NCBI RefSeq assembly: GCF_000425165.1
Contig: NZ_KE384319.1
Coordinates: 753,348-817,347, forward strand
Direction: 5' to 3'
Source of the DNA: Photobacterium halotolerans DSM 18316
GTDB taxonomy: Bacteria; Pseudomonadota; Gammaproteobacteria; Enterobacterales; Vibrionaceae
DNA: 64,000 bases
Shown: positions 29,042 through 38,055 of the stretch, in pieces
Layout of the letters: every line of letters starts with the position of its first letter
Position numbering within the stretch: the stretch's first letter is position 1
The notes under the pieces: generated by a model
The model's input: the letters and a program-made list of their open reading frames with translations, nothing else
Told to the model about the DNA's origin: nothing
The model's database searches: none
Program-made: the position numbers and the translations under genes

Positions 29042-31132
29042 ATGCTTCACAACCAGATAAAAAGTGATATTAAACAGTGCTATACCAACCTGAGTGCACA
29101 ACTTGAGCATTTTATACCCCGTCGTGCGCAAAACTATCTGGTTGCTGAAATCGCTAAAACGCTATCGGGCGAATACCATGATAAACAGCGAATGCTGGTT
29201 GCGGAGGCGGGCACGGGCATCGGCAAATCCCTGTCGTACCTGATGGGCTGTATCCCGTTTGCACTGTTCAATAACAAAAAAGTACTGATTGCGACGGCAA
29301 CCGTTGCCTTACAAGAGCAGCTGATTCATAAGGATTTACCGCTTTTCAGGCAAATTTTTCCGAAAGAATTTAGTTTTATTCTGGCGAAGGGCCGTCAGCG
29401 TTACTGTTGCAGTCATCGCCTTGAAGCCAGCTGTGCCGGTCAGGACGACAGTCAGCTGGCGCTCTGGCAGGAGAAGCCGAAAAAGTCTGACCTCGGTTTG
29501 CTCAAGCGGATGCTTGCCGCCTGGCAACAGGGAAAGTGGGATGGCGACAGAGACAGCTGGCCGACTGTGGTGCCGGATCGTGTCTGGCAGCAAATCGTAT
29601 CGGATAAGCACAGTTGCAATTCCGGCATGGCCAAACACCGCAGCTGCCCTTTTGCGAAAGCCAGAGAGCATATGGATAAAGCCGATGTGATTATTGCCAA
29701 CCATGCGCTGCTGATGGCCGATCTGGAATTAGGCGGCGGCATCATATTGTCAGAGCCTGAGCACACTATTTATGCCATTGACGAAGCGCACCACCTGCCA
29801 CAAGTGGCGAGGGACTTTTCCGCCGCGGCCGCCAGCCTGAAAGGAGCCAGTAACTGGCTGGAAAAGCTCAATCAGTCGGTCAGTAAGCTGACCGAACTGG
29901 CTGATGCCCAAAAAGCCGGTCGTTTTCAGAATACGCTGCAGGAATCCATCCAGCACTTAGTGCCGACCTTACGCCAGCTGGCCGGTCAGGTCGATCCGGC
30001 GGTATTCAGCAAAGACGGCAGTTACCGTTTTCCACACGGCGAATTGCCTGCCTGGCTGGCAGAAGAGGCCCAGGGATGCCGCGATGCCAGCAAAAAAGCC
30101 AGGCAATCTCTGGCAAAAATGCATGACATGATCACTGAGCGCCTCAAAGATGACGAAGTGCCGGCACGCAGCGCAGAACCGGCACTGGCAGAATCTGGCC
30201 ACTATCTGCAGCGGCTTGAAAATCTGGAGAAAGTCTGGTCACTCATGGCACAGCCCATCAAAGATCAGGGCGCCCCGTTAGCGCGCTGGCTGGAAAAAAA
30301 TCCGGAACAGGACGGGGATTTTATCGTTCAGGTGTCACCGCTGGAAATCGGCTATCGTCTTGATCAGCTTTTGTGGAGCCGGGCAGCAGGTTCCATTTTA
30401 GTGTCGGCGACACTCAGGGCTCTGAATCAATTCAGCTACTTCTGCCGCCAGGCCGGTATCAGCGAAACGGAAGGGACACGCTTTCTTGCCCTCGCCTCGC
30501 CGTTTGATTACCAGAATAACGGCCGGTTGGTGATCCCGCACATGAAATGTGAGCCGCAGGCAGAACAGTTCACTGATTTGCTGATAGAAACCCTGCCTGA
30601 GTATTTTGAAGGCGAGACCGCCAGCCTGGTGCTGTTCTCTTCCTACTGGCAAATGAACAAGGTTGCCGAAGCCTTAAAGCCACTTTGTCAAAAAAACAGC
30701 TGGGAACTGCTAGTACAGGGAGAAGAGTCACGTACAATCCTGCTGGATAAACATAAGAGCAATTGTGAACAAGGAAAAGCCAGCATTCTGTTCGGCACCG
30801 GCAGCTTTTCCGAAGGTCTCGATTTACCCGGGCATCTTCTGAGAAACCTGGTGATCACAAAAATACCGTTTGCGGTGCCTACCTCACCGGTTGAAGAAGC
30901 GCATGCGGAATACATTGAAAGTCGGGGTGGTAATCCCTTTTTACAGATTGCCGTACCGGAAGCCAGTAAGAAGCTGATCCAGTCTGCGGGCCGACTGCTG
31001 CGCAAAGAGCAGGATTTTGGTAGAGTTGTACTGCTCGACAGACGGATCATCACACGGCGCTACGGCAAAGCACTGCTCGATTCCTTGCCGCCATTTAAGC
31101 GCGTAATTGAACACACCATCAAAGAAAAATGA
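29042..31132 (+). CDS. dinG: ATP-dependent DNA helicase DinG
   Basis: Iron-sulfur superfamily 2 helicase (5'-3') that resolves R-loops and forked structures. It has 696 residues. Motifs: Walker A EAGTGIGKSLSYL, iron-sulfur Cys cluster region (QRYCCSHRLEASC ... KHSCNSGMAKHRSCPF, about residues 120-205), DEAH box AIDEAHHLPQ, and C-terminal motif VI QSAGRLLRKEQDFGR. E. coli DinG is LexA-controlled; I did not find a convincing CTG-N10-CAG box close to this start. A short gap links it to the TSUP gene. Confidence 0.95.
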   Translation: MLHNQIKSDIKQCYTNLSAQLEHFIPRRAQNYLVAEIAKTLSGEYHDKQRMLVAEAGTGIGKSLSYLMGCIPFALFNNKKVLIATATVALQEQLIHKDLPLFRQIFPKEFSFILAKGRQRYCCSHRLEASCAGQDDSQLALWQEKPKKSDLGLLKRMLAAWQQGKWDGDRDSWPTVVPDRVWQQIVSDKHSCNSGMAKHRSCPFAKAREHMDKADVIIANHALLMADLELGGGIILSEPEHTIYAIDEAHHLPQVARDFSAAAASLKGASNWLEKLNQSVSKLTELADAQKAGRFQNTLQESIQHLVPTLRQLAGQVDPAVFSKDGSYRFPHGELPAWLAEEAQGCRDASKKARQSLAKMHDMITERLKDDEVPARSAEPALAESGHYLQRLENLEKVWSLMAQPIKDQGAPLARWLEKNPEQDGDFIVQVSPLEIGYRLDQLLWSRAAGSILVSATLRALNQFSYFCRQAGISETEGTRFLALASPFDYQNNGRLVIPHMKCEPQAEQFTDLLIETLPEYFEGETASLVLFSSYWQMNKVAEALKPLCQKNSWELLVQGEESRTILLDKHKSNCEQGKASILFGTGSFSEGLDLPGHLLRNLVITKIPFAVPTSPVEEAHAEYIESRGGNPFLQIAVPEASKKLIQSAGRLLRKEQDFGRVVLLDRRIITRRYGKALLDSLPPFKRVIEHTIKEK

Positions 31133-31139
31133 ATAATTA

Positions 31140-31913
31140 ATGATTGAAATGATAGATCCGGGCATGTGGCTCATTCTCGGTCTGGTAGCCCTGGCTGCCG
31201 GATTTATTGATGCGGTCGCCGGCGGCGGCGGCATGCTGACAGTCCCGGCCCTGTTGTCGTTAGGATTGCCACCGCACATCGCGTTAGGGACCAACAAACT
31301 GGCGGCGACGTTTGCCTCCTCCACCGCTGCGCTGACTTACTATAAAAAACAGCTGTTTTCCCCGGCTTTCTGGAAAGCCTCATTCGTCGCGACCCTGATT
31401 GGCGCAGTGACAGGTACGCTGGTTGTTAACATCATCAGTACCGGCTGGCTGGAGAAAGTGCTCCCGCTGATCATACTTGCCGCAGCGGTCTACACTGTCT
31501 GGCATCCGCATCCCAAAGCTGACAGTCACAAGCTGCCTGAACCCAGCGCCAGCCTGAAGCGTAAACAGTGGCTGCAGGGCACGGGGCTGGGCTTTTATGA
31601 CGGTTTGGCCGGGCCGGGAACCGGCGCGTTCTGGACAGTATCGAGCATGGCGCTCTATAAGCTGGACATTTTGCTGGCATCAGGCCTGGCCAAAGCCATG
31701 AACTTCACCAGTAACCTGACCTCACTGATAACCTTTGCCATACTGGGTCATATCAATGTTGCCCTCGGGCTGACCATGGGTGTCTGCCTGATGCTCGGCG
31801 CTTATATTGGCGCGCACTCTGCCATTCGCTTTGGCAGTCAGTTCATTCGCCCGGTGTTTGTGACCGTGGTGGTTATTCTGGCCATCCGGCTGGCCTGGCA
31901 AGCCTGGTTATAA
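31140..31913 (+). CDS. yfcA: TSUP-family permease (YfcA-like)
   Basis: Inner-membrane protein of 257 residues with several membrane segments and two-fold repeats. The family signature GFIDAVAGGGGMLTVPALL lies near residue 20, with GTNKLAATFASSTA following. Relatives carry sulfite, sulfolactate or other organosulfur anions; the substrate is unknown. It starts seven bases after dinG, so it is probably cotranscribed, and priC follows by 25 bases. Confidence 0.85.
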   Translation: MIEMIDPGMWLILGLVALAAGFIDAVAGGGGMLTVPALLSLGLPPHIALGTNKLAATFASSTAALTYYKKQLFSPAFWKASFVATLIGAVTGTLVVNIISTGWLEKVLPLIILAAAVYTVWHPHPKADSHKLPEPSASLKRKQWLQGTGLGFYDGLAGPGTGAFWTVSSMALYKLDILLASGLAKAMNFTSNLTSLITFAILGHINVALGLTMGVCLMLGAYIGAHSAIRFGSQFIRPVFVTVVVILAIRLAWQAWL

Positions 31914-31938
31914 AACAGGTAAGAGGAAAAAAACAGCT

Positions 31939-32493
31939 ATGACAAACGACCTTCATCGCCTGTCTGATCTGGTCGACAAGCTGCTCTCTCCTGCCGAAGC
32001 GCTGGATCATCAGCGCAGGGAAAGCAGCAAACCCCTTTTTGACAAACAATTATTTCACGGCCAGTCACGCCTGCTGGTTCCCTGTATTCGCGAGATTCAG
32101 CAAGAGATAGCGGCACTGAAAAGCGAGCAGGCATCTGGCCGGTTACACGCTACCCGAGCCAGTTATGTCTGCGAAAAAATTCTGGCTCAGATCCAGGCGG
32201 TACAGCGGGAAATGGCCACCAAGCAGATTCGTGAGTCCGAGCCGAAATACCAGGTCAAACAACGTAAAAGCCTGCACCAGCTGTACGATGAACTGGCACA
32301 GCATCAGGACTGGGAAAGGCGCCTTGCTGCCATGGTGAAAGATAAGGCATTTGCGCTGGAGCAGGCACCGCAGGCCAGTTCACGTCAGCCTTTGCAACAA
32401 CAACTGCTCGCGCTGGAAGGCCGGCTTGCCCGCTGTCAGCAGGCAATGGCCCGCCTTGAAAAGGCGATCCTCCAGCTTGAGCGAAAAGGGTAA
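31939..32493 (+). CDS. priC: Primosomal replication protein PriC
   Basis: Restart protein that loads DnaB at stalled forks with a lagging-strand gap. It has 184 residues, largely helical and rich in Gln/Arg, with the family segments LVDKLLSPAEALDHQRRESS and KSLHQLYDELAQHQDWERRL. ATG 31939 follows AAGAGGAAAAAA. It lies two bases before the deacetylase gene; in enterobacteria priC is directly followed by ybaM, so the deacetylase is an insertion in that pair. Confidence 0.9.
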   Translation: MTNDLHRLSDLVDKLLSPAEALDHQRRESSKPLFDKQLFHGQSRLLVPCIREIQQEIAALKSEQASGRLHATRASYVCEKILAQIQAVQREMATKQIRESEPKYQVKQRKSLHQLYDELAQHQDWERRLAAMVKDKAFALEQAPQASSRQPLQQQLLALEGRLARCQQAMARLEKAILQLERKG

Positions 32494-32495
32494 CT

Positions 32496-33461
32496 ATGCT
32501 GCCACTTGTTTATCACCCTGTGTACTCTGAGCTGGTTCTGCCAGCAAAGCACAGATACCCTATTACCAAATATCAGCGCTTGTTCCTGCACCTCACTCAG
32601 GAAAAACAGATTGAGACATGGGCCGATGTGGCTTTTTTCCAGCCCGACGCTGTCACGCCCGATGCCCTCAAAACACTGCATCAGGCCGACTACATTGACA
32701 GCCTGATAAACAACACTTTGCCGGCAGCGAAAATGCGCCGTATCGGCTTTCCCTGGAGTCCGCAGCTGATTGAGCGGACCCTGACATCAGCAGGCGGAAC
32801 CAGAATGACTGTGGATTTGGCCTGTCAGTACGGTATCAGTCTGCATTTAAGTGGCGGTTATCACCATGCGCACTATGACTTCGGCAGCGGTTTCTGTCTG
32901 GTCAATGATCTGGCATTTGCAGCCCGTCATGCCCTGACGCTGCCCGGTATTGATAAAGTCATGATCATTGACTGCGATGTCCACCAGGGTGACGGCACCG
33001 CCACCTTGCTGGCCGATGACGACAACATCCTGACCTTTTCTGTCCACTGCGACAAAAACTTTCCGGCGCGCAAACCTGACTCCGACATTGATTTAGCCTT
33101 ACCGCGCGAAACCGGCACCGATGACTATTTATCGGCCTTTAAGGCCGTGCTGACACTGGCGCTGGCTCAGCACCGGCCTGATCTGGTGATCTATGATGCC
33201 GGGGTGGATATCCATCAGCACGATGCACTCGGCTATTTTAACGTCACCACTGAGGGTATTTTTCAGCGGGATCATTTTGTCATCAGCCAGTGCCACGACA
33301 ACAACATCCCGCTCGCCGCTGTGGTAGGAGGCGGATACCACGACGATCACCAGCAATTGGTGAATATCCATGCCCAGCTCTTCTGGGCAGCACTGGCCGT
33401 CCATCAACCCGATAAACAATTCACCGCGCCAGCTAACACTGCCGACTTTCAGGATGCATGA
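32496..33461 (+). CDS. Histone-deacetylase-superfamily amidohydrolase
   Basis: Zinc-dependent deacetylase of the HDAC/AcuC superfamily, 321 residues, probably cytoplasmic. The catalytic His-His pair is in SGGYHHAHYDFGSGFCLVND, zinc ligands in IIDCDVHQGDG and IYDAGVDIHQHD, and the Tyr-bearing loop is VVGGGYHDD; all expected catalytic residues appear present. Bacterial members act on acetyl-lysine, acetylpolyamines or small amides; the substrate here is unknown. It is tightly packed between priC and ybaM (ATGA overlap), so expression is coupled to both. Confidence 0.85.
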   Translation: MLPLVYHPVYSELVLPAKHRYPITKYQRLFLHLTQEKQIETWADVAFFQPDAVTPDALKTLHQADYIDSLINNTLPAAKMRRIGFPWSPQLIERTLTSAGGTRMTVDLACQYGISLHLSGGYHHAHYDFGSGFCLVNDLAFAARHALTLPGIDKVMIIDCDVHQGDGTATLLADDDNILTFSVHCDKNFPARKPDSDIDLALPRETGTDDYLSAFKAVLTLALAQHRPDLVIYDAGVDIHQHDALGYFNVTTEGIFQRDHFVISQCHDNNIPLAAVVGGGYHDDHQQLVNIHAQLFWAALAVHQPDKQFTAPANTADFQDA

Positions 33462-33670
33462 TGACCAAAAAACAACAGACACAGTCAACCGGACAACACA
33501 CAGTGAAACATGCGCTCACCGACGCCCCGAAAGAAGTACAGCTGGCGGTGGATTTAATCTATCTGCTGGAAACCAACAATGTTGACCCCGAACTGGCACT
33601 GGCCGCGCTGGAGATAGTAAAAACCGATCTGCAGGTGAAATTACAGCGGAAACAGGATGAGCAAGTTTAG
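33458..33670 (+). CDS. ybaM: DUF2496 protein YbaM
   Basis: 70-residue protein. The conserved core DAPKEVQLAVDLIYLLETNN, then DPELALAALEIVKTDL, defines the family, which follows priC in enterobacteria. Function unknown. The start ATG 33458 overlaps the deacetylase stop by four bases. Confidence 0.82.
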   Translation: MMTKKQQTQSTGQHTVKHALTDAPKEVQLAVDLIYLLETNNVDPELALAALEIVKTDLQVKLQRKQDEQV

Positions 33671-33870
33671 CCCGTCAAAATAATGACGAAACATTAGATA
33701 AAAACCGTCGTTTAATGATCCCGATTTTTATTTATCTTAAAACGTAATATATCAATTCAGATTCATTCTGTTCTTCTCTAAAATACCCGTTCAGATTGAT
33801 AAAAATAATGAATCAGCCAGTATCAGAACGGATAGCTGATAATGGTTTGCTTTTCCAGGGATAACTAAAA

Positions 33871-35235
33871 ATGACCAAACGATGCAACCTGTCTATTGTT
33901 AATGGACTGAAACTCACCAGTATTGCCAGCCTGCTGCTATTAACTGGCTGCGCCTCAGATTCAGCCTCAGTGGCCAGCCCTAAAGCTGAAACCAATGCCA
34001 GCGCCACCAGCCTTGCGCCATTAAAAGACATACAGGCAAAGATCAAAGCCGCCGAACAGACTTTTGCACAAAGCCAGGCACTCACCTGGTTTGCCACTGA
34101 CGCTATGGATGAGGCCAGACAATCACTGGATGATGCGCTGGAATACTTCAGTGAATATGACTTGGATTCAAGCAAAGCCAACGACAGTATCGGTATTTTC
34201 ACCTCAACAACCTACCTGCAGGCAACACAGGAAGCCTTAACCCAATTCAATCAGCATATTGACACCGCCAATCACACGCGTACTGAAGCGATGAAAATAC
34301 TGAATGAAGCGTTCAGTAACCGCAGTGAGCTAAACAGCATCAATGCCGGTGCCTATTTCCCTCAGGCAATGGCACAAGCGGAAAAAGAGCTGAAAAAGCT
34401 CGTTGATTACATCGCTGATAATGACAATGACAGCGCCATTAACGGTCAGGCAGATTTGTTGCGAAAACAACGTGCTTTAGAAGTCGATACAGTGACGACC
34501 ATTTATCTGGCTGACAGCCAGAAAGAGCTCAAGCGCCTGCAGACCGAACAAGCCGGTCAACATGCCCCCGAAACACTGAGACATGCCGAGACGACGCTCA
34601 AAGCGACAGAAGCTTTCATCACCGCTGAGCCCCGCGCGAAAGACGTTATTCAGAAAAAAGCGGACGCGACAGCCTTTGCACTGGCGCACACCAGACATAT
34701 CGCACATGTTGTCAAACAGCTCAAAGCCATGAAAACCAGTGATTACGAGCGCCACATTCTGAGCTATGAAAACATTCTGCTGGCGATCAGTCAGGAGCTG
34801 GGAACTGAGGATCTGCGTCATCAGCCCATTCCAGAGCAGGGCAAGACACTGGTATCGGCTATTCGGGAAACGCTGAATGAACAAGGCGATGAAGCCCGGC
34901 ACTTGGCAGAAGCCAAAAGCAAACTGGCCGAGCAAACCCAACGCGGTGATGAACTGGCGGTCTCACTGGTGGCAGCGCAGCAGCAGATTGCGGCACTTCA
35001 GAGCCAGCATACTGCAGAAAAAAACCTGCTGATACAGCAAATTGCCCAACTGACCGTAAATAGCCTGCCGGCAGAAAAAACAGCCCAGACACCACAGTCT
35101 CCGGCCGCCGCTATTGCGCCCATGCAGCCGGTAAAACAAACTGAAGCCGCGCCACAAGTGCCGGATGACACCCGCGCCGAGCCGTCCGCTGAGCTTGCTT
35201 CACCGGTAGTGCAACAGGAACAGCCCGCCGCGTAA
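33871..35235 (+). CDS. Coiled-coil lipoprotein, function unknown
   Basis: 454 residues with a lipoprotein signal (lipobox LLTGC near residue 27). Long helical stretches rich in Ala/Glu/Gln/Lys fill residues 45-400, with clear coiled coil at about 350-400 (HLAEAKSKLAEQTQRGDELA), and the C-terminal 60 residues are Pro/Ala-rich with several Gln. The layout recalls DUF4398-type cell-envelope lipoproteins, but no domain is recognised with certainty. ATG 33871 follows AGGGATAACTAAAA. The 200 bases upstream are AT-rich and should hold its promoter; it is not linked to neighbours. Confidence 0.7.
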   Translation: MTKRCNLSIVNGLKLTSIASLLLLTGCASDSASVASPKAETNASATSLAPLKDIQAKIKAAEQTFAQSQALTWFATDAMDEARQSLDDALEYFSEYDLDSSKANDSIGIFTSTTYLQATQEALTQFNQHIDTANHTRTEAMKILNEAFSNRSELNSINAGAYFPQAMAQAEKELKKLVDYIADNDNDSAINGQADLLRKQRALEVDTVTTIYLADSQKELKRLQTEQAGQHAPETLRHAETTLKATEAFITAEPRAKDVIQKKADATAFALAHTRHIAHVVKQLKAMKTSDYERHILSYENILLAISQELGTEDLRHQPIPEQGKTLVSAIRETLNEQGDEARHLAEAKSKLAEQTQRGDELAVSLVAAQQQIAALQSQHTAEKNLLIQQIAQLTVNSLPAEKTAQTPQSPAAAIAPMQPVKQTEAAPQVPDDTRAEPSAELASPVVQQEQPAA

Positions 35236-35298
35236 TCCTGAAGGATAAACGGAGTAAGCTGCTCAGCATGAGCGGCTTACCCGCAACGAAAGAATCGG

Positions 35299-35550
35299 CT
35301 AAGAGCGAATAAACTTGTTATAAACAAGCAGAACAATAAATGCCCCTAAGGTCGCGGTGATCAGGCTGCCAATATTCACTCCGGTAACCGGCCCCAGGCC
35401 AATTAAGCTGCCCACCCAGCCTCCGACAAAAGCACCGACAATCCCCAGAGCCATAGTCACAATCCAGCCTCCGCCGTCTTTACCCGGCATCAGCCATTTG
35501 GCCAGTGCACCTGCAATCAGGCCCAGAATAATCCAGGAAATAATACCCAT
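35299..35550 (-). CDS. GlsB/YeaQ/YmgE-family small membrane protein
   Basis: 83 residues, nearly all in three hydrophobic segments: MGIISWIILGLIAGALAKWL, a Gly-rich middle (IVGAFVGGWVGSLIGLG) and GAFIVLLVYNKF. Members are stress-induced inner-membrane proteins related to transglycosylase-associated proteins; the biochemical role is unknown. GAGGAG precedes the ATG. Confidence 0.85.
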   Translation of the reverse strand: MGIISWIILGLIAGALAKWLMPGKDGGGWIVTMALGIVGAFVGGWVGSLIGLGPVTGVNIGSLITATLGAFIVLLVYNKFIRS

Positions 35551-35660
35551 TTTTCACTCCTCTCATCGGAATTGACCATATTCAAAAGAAGCTTAGCTGA
35601 GTTTACAAAAGATGATGTATTGGAATTAATGCAGATTGCGAAACGATCCTTTGACCGAAT

Positions 35661-35691
35661 AAAAGCCCGGCAATTTCTTACCGGGCTTTTT
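35661..35691 (-). terminator. Terminator of the chitin-binding protein gene
   Basis: On the minus strand AAAAAGCCCGG, ten-base loop, CCGGGCTTTT, 44 bases past the stop at 35735. The A/T flanks allow function in both directions. Confidence 0.8.
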
Positions 35692-35734
35692 CGTTAGTCT
35701 CTCAAGGAATACGTTACTCGTTATCAATTACCGG

Positions 35735-37921
35735 TCAGTTACAAGGACCTAGCAATGTCCAGGGACCACCCTGATCCGGCTGATTATTACTCGTCCACCA
35801 TTTGGCTTCATAAATATTGCCTTCATAAAGCGCCTGATCGCCTGCGGTATAAATCTGTCCATTAACCCAAGGTGCGGGGCAAGATGAACCTGGTTCAAAG
35901 CTCACTACCAGAGTCTGATTTGCCGTCACAGCCGTGAAGGTGTAACTGCTGCTCACAGGTTGTGCGACACCATTAACGACCACTGAGCTGACGGTATAAC
36001 CGCTGTCAGGTACAAAGTTAACAGTGAAGTCATCGCCCCCTTTCGCAGACAGGACACCTGATGCATCAGGAGCTGGTGAAATCGTACCGCCAATGCCACT
36101 GACACTGACGCTGATATCAAAGTAAACCGGGATATCAATGGTTGCCTCTGTATAACTGCCAGTGAAACCGGCGAAGTTGCTGGCAGACAGCGTAGTCACA
36201 TCGGTATTGTTGAGCACCAGACGCTTCTGATTGCCCTGAGCAAATGGATCCAGCAAAGTCATCACAGTATTTGCGCCTTCCTGAGTCAGCTTCACTGCAC
36301 TGAACGGAATCGCTTCATTGCTGGGCGTAGTGATGACTGTTTTCGCCACATCAAAACTATTTACTACCAGCTCAACATTCCAGCCCCAGGTAACACTATT
36401 GATTGGCACAATGTAGCCCAGGCGGTCATAACCTCCTGTCACATTAACAAACATGTCCGGGTTTAGATCAGCCAGGGTCAGTCCCACCAGCTCATAAGAG
36501 GCATAAATACCGCCATCTTCGGCCTGAGGCCCGATAACAACTGAGGTTGTTGTCTCAAAAGCTTTCAGGTGCTTAAAGCCGATACCCGCTGTACCTTCAA
36601 TCTTATCAACCGCCGGATCAAACCCGGTAACCACTTGCTTTCCTGAGTTCCAGGCCAGCGTATAGACATCTGATTTAACAATAACCTGCTCTGTATTGGC
36701 CTGCACGTCTGCAGCAGTCACACCGTTCAGGACAACAGTCTGGCCGGAGAACTGTAACTCTGTGCCACCAGCAACGGAAGAAACCACCAGGCCAGCCAAT
36801 GGATCCGCCGCTTGCCAGCCGCGCAGCACGATAATGTCATCACCAACAGTAAAATCGTTCACTGTAGTGACCGCACCAGTTTGCTCATTCAGCAGAATCT
36901 GATCTTTACCGCCACCGGTAATCACAGTGTCATTACCTTCACCGGCAGTCAGAACTTCGTCGTAAGGTGAACCCTCGATGACATCGTTCCCCGGGGTATC
37001 AAAAATTGTGTTATAGCCGCCGAACTTATGGACATATTTGGTAATACAAGTCCCCAACTCGTCACAGGTAATCTGATCATTAGTCAGCAATGCGGCAGTA
37101 CCCCAGGCGCCACGTAAGTGGGCAGCGGCCAAAATACCGGACATTGTTGCCTGAACCTGAATCGGATTGCCGTCATCGTCTGTACCCGGCCAGCTTTTTG
37201 CCAGAGCCTGTCCCCAGGTCATGTTTGCGTCATCAAGTAACTTGCTGATCACTTTCACGTTAAAGTGCATTGCATCGCGCATTACCAATTCTTGCTTTTC
37301 AGGCAGACGCAAATCAGCCAGAGAGTTCACACCATTTTTACCAACAAATGTGCCTTCCCAGCGGTTATTATCTGTCACATAAACCTGGTTACCCCCTGAG
37401 CCCTCAATTTCTGCTAAGGCTTCGGTTTTACAGCCAACCCAGGTTGAATCAGGGACAAACATATAAAAACTGTCGTAATCAGTACCATCAATGTTTACCA
37501 CATTAGGACTGTAATAACCGGCATCAATCAGAACGGCCTCACCCAGTTGATAACCAACAAAACCCCATGCATTCATAGAGTTATACTGCATCTGCCGGAA
37601 CATTTCCGGATCATTCGGTGTGTTCGGGTTATAGATATTATCAATCCCCAGTTTGGTAAAGAACTGGCTGATAGTCGTTGGCTCGGAGATCATCATACCT
37701 GTAGAGCAATCACGGACCAGACGGCCTGGTTCTGTCACTTGCGCATAGGTATACACAGGATTATCAAGGTTCTGAGCATAAAAATCTGCCAGAGCAGGAT
37801 TAATACCCGACTCAAAATCACGTAATGAATCCAAGAACCCCTGAATACCGCTAGCTTGCGTCTGTCCACTTAATGCTGAAGCCACCAGCAGAGTGACGAG
37901 CCCGTATTTTGTTTTTAACAT
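35735..37921 (-). CDS. Secreted protein with RTX-like repeats, InlB-type repeat and CBM5/12 chitin-binding module
   Basis: About 728 residues from ATG 37921 (AAGGGAAATT upstream); an earlier in-frame start only adds 29 residues before a complete signal peptide MLKTKYGLVTLLVASALSGQ. Order of parts: an N-terminal domain (about 25-290) with FESGINPAL, GFVGYQLGEAVLIDAGYY and SGILAAAHLRGAWG, which recall lysozyme-like glycosidases; RTX-like Asp/Gly repeats GNDVIEGSPYDEVLTAGEG and onward; beta-rich sequence; an InlB-like repeat (GGTISPAPDASGVLSAKGGD); a C-terminal CBM5/12 (CPAPWVNGQIYTAGDQALYE ... GPWTLLGPC). It probably binds and cuts chitin or peptidoglycan; the catalytic assignment is uncertain. 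It follows the GH3 gene on the same strand by 134 bases. Confidence 0.7.
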   Translation of the reverse strand: MLKTKYGLVTLLVASALSGQTQASGIQGFLDSLRDFESGINPALADFYAQNLDNPVYTYAQVTEPGRLVRDCSTGMMISEPTTISQFFTKLGIDNIYNPNTPNDPEMFRQMQYNSMNAWGFVGYQLGEAVLIDAGYYSPNVVNIDGTDYDSFYMFVPDSTWVGCKTEALAEIEGSGGNQVYVTDNNRWEGTFVGKNGVNSLADLRLPEKQELVMRDAMHFNVKVISKLLDDANMTWGQALAKSWPGTDDDGNPIQVQATMSGILAAAHLRGAWGTAALLTNDQITCDELGTCITKYVHKFGGYNTIFDTPGNDVIEGSPYDEVLTAGEGNDTVITGGGKDQILLNEQTGAVTTVNDFTVGDDIIVLRGWQAADPLAGLVVSSVAGGTELQFSGQTVVLNGVTAADVQANTEQVIVKSDVYTLAWNSGKQVVTGFDPAVDKIEGTAGIGFKHLKAFETTTSVVIGPQAEDGGIYASYELVGLTLADLNPDMFVNVTGGYDRLGYIVPINSVTWGWNVELVVNSFDVAKTVITTPSNEAIPFSAVKLTQEGANTVMTLLDPFAQGNQKRLVLNNTDVTTLSASNFAGFTGSYTEATIDIPVYFDISVSVSGIGGTISPAPDASGVLSAKGGDDFTVNFVPDSGYTVSSVVVNGVAQPVSSSYTFTAVTANQTLVVSFEPGSSCPAPWVNGQIYTAGDQALYEGNIYEAKWWTSNNQPDQGGPWTLLGPCN

Positions 37922-38055
37922 AATTTCCCTTTCTACTTTTATTTTGAGGCAAAACCTCTCCCGAATCTCCCAACTACAAAATACTGGGAGGCCACCCCGC
38001 TGGCGCACGCCAGCAGGAAATTTAATGTGTGTATATTCGATCAGACAGTGAGCAG

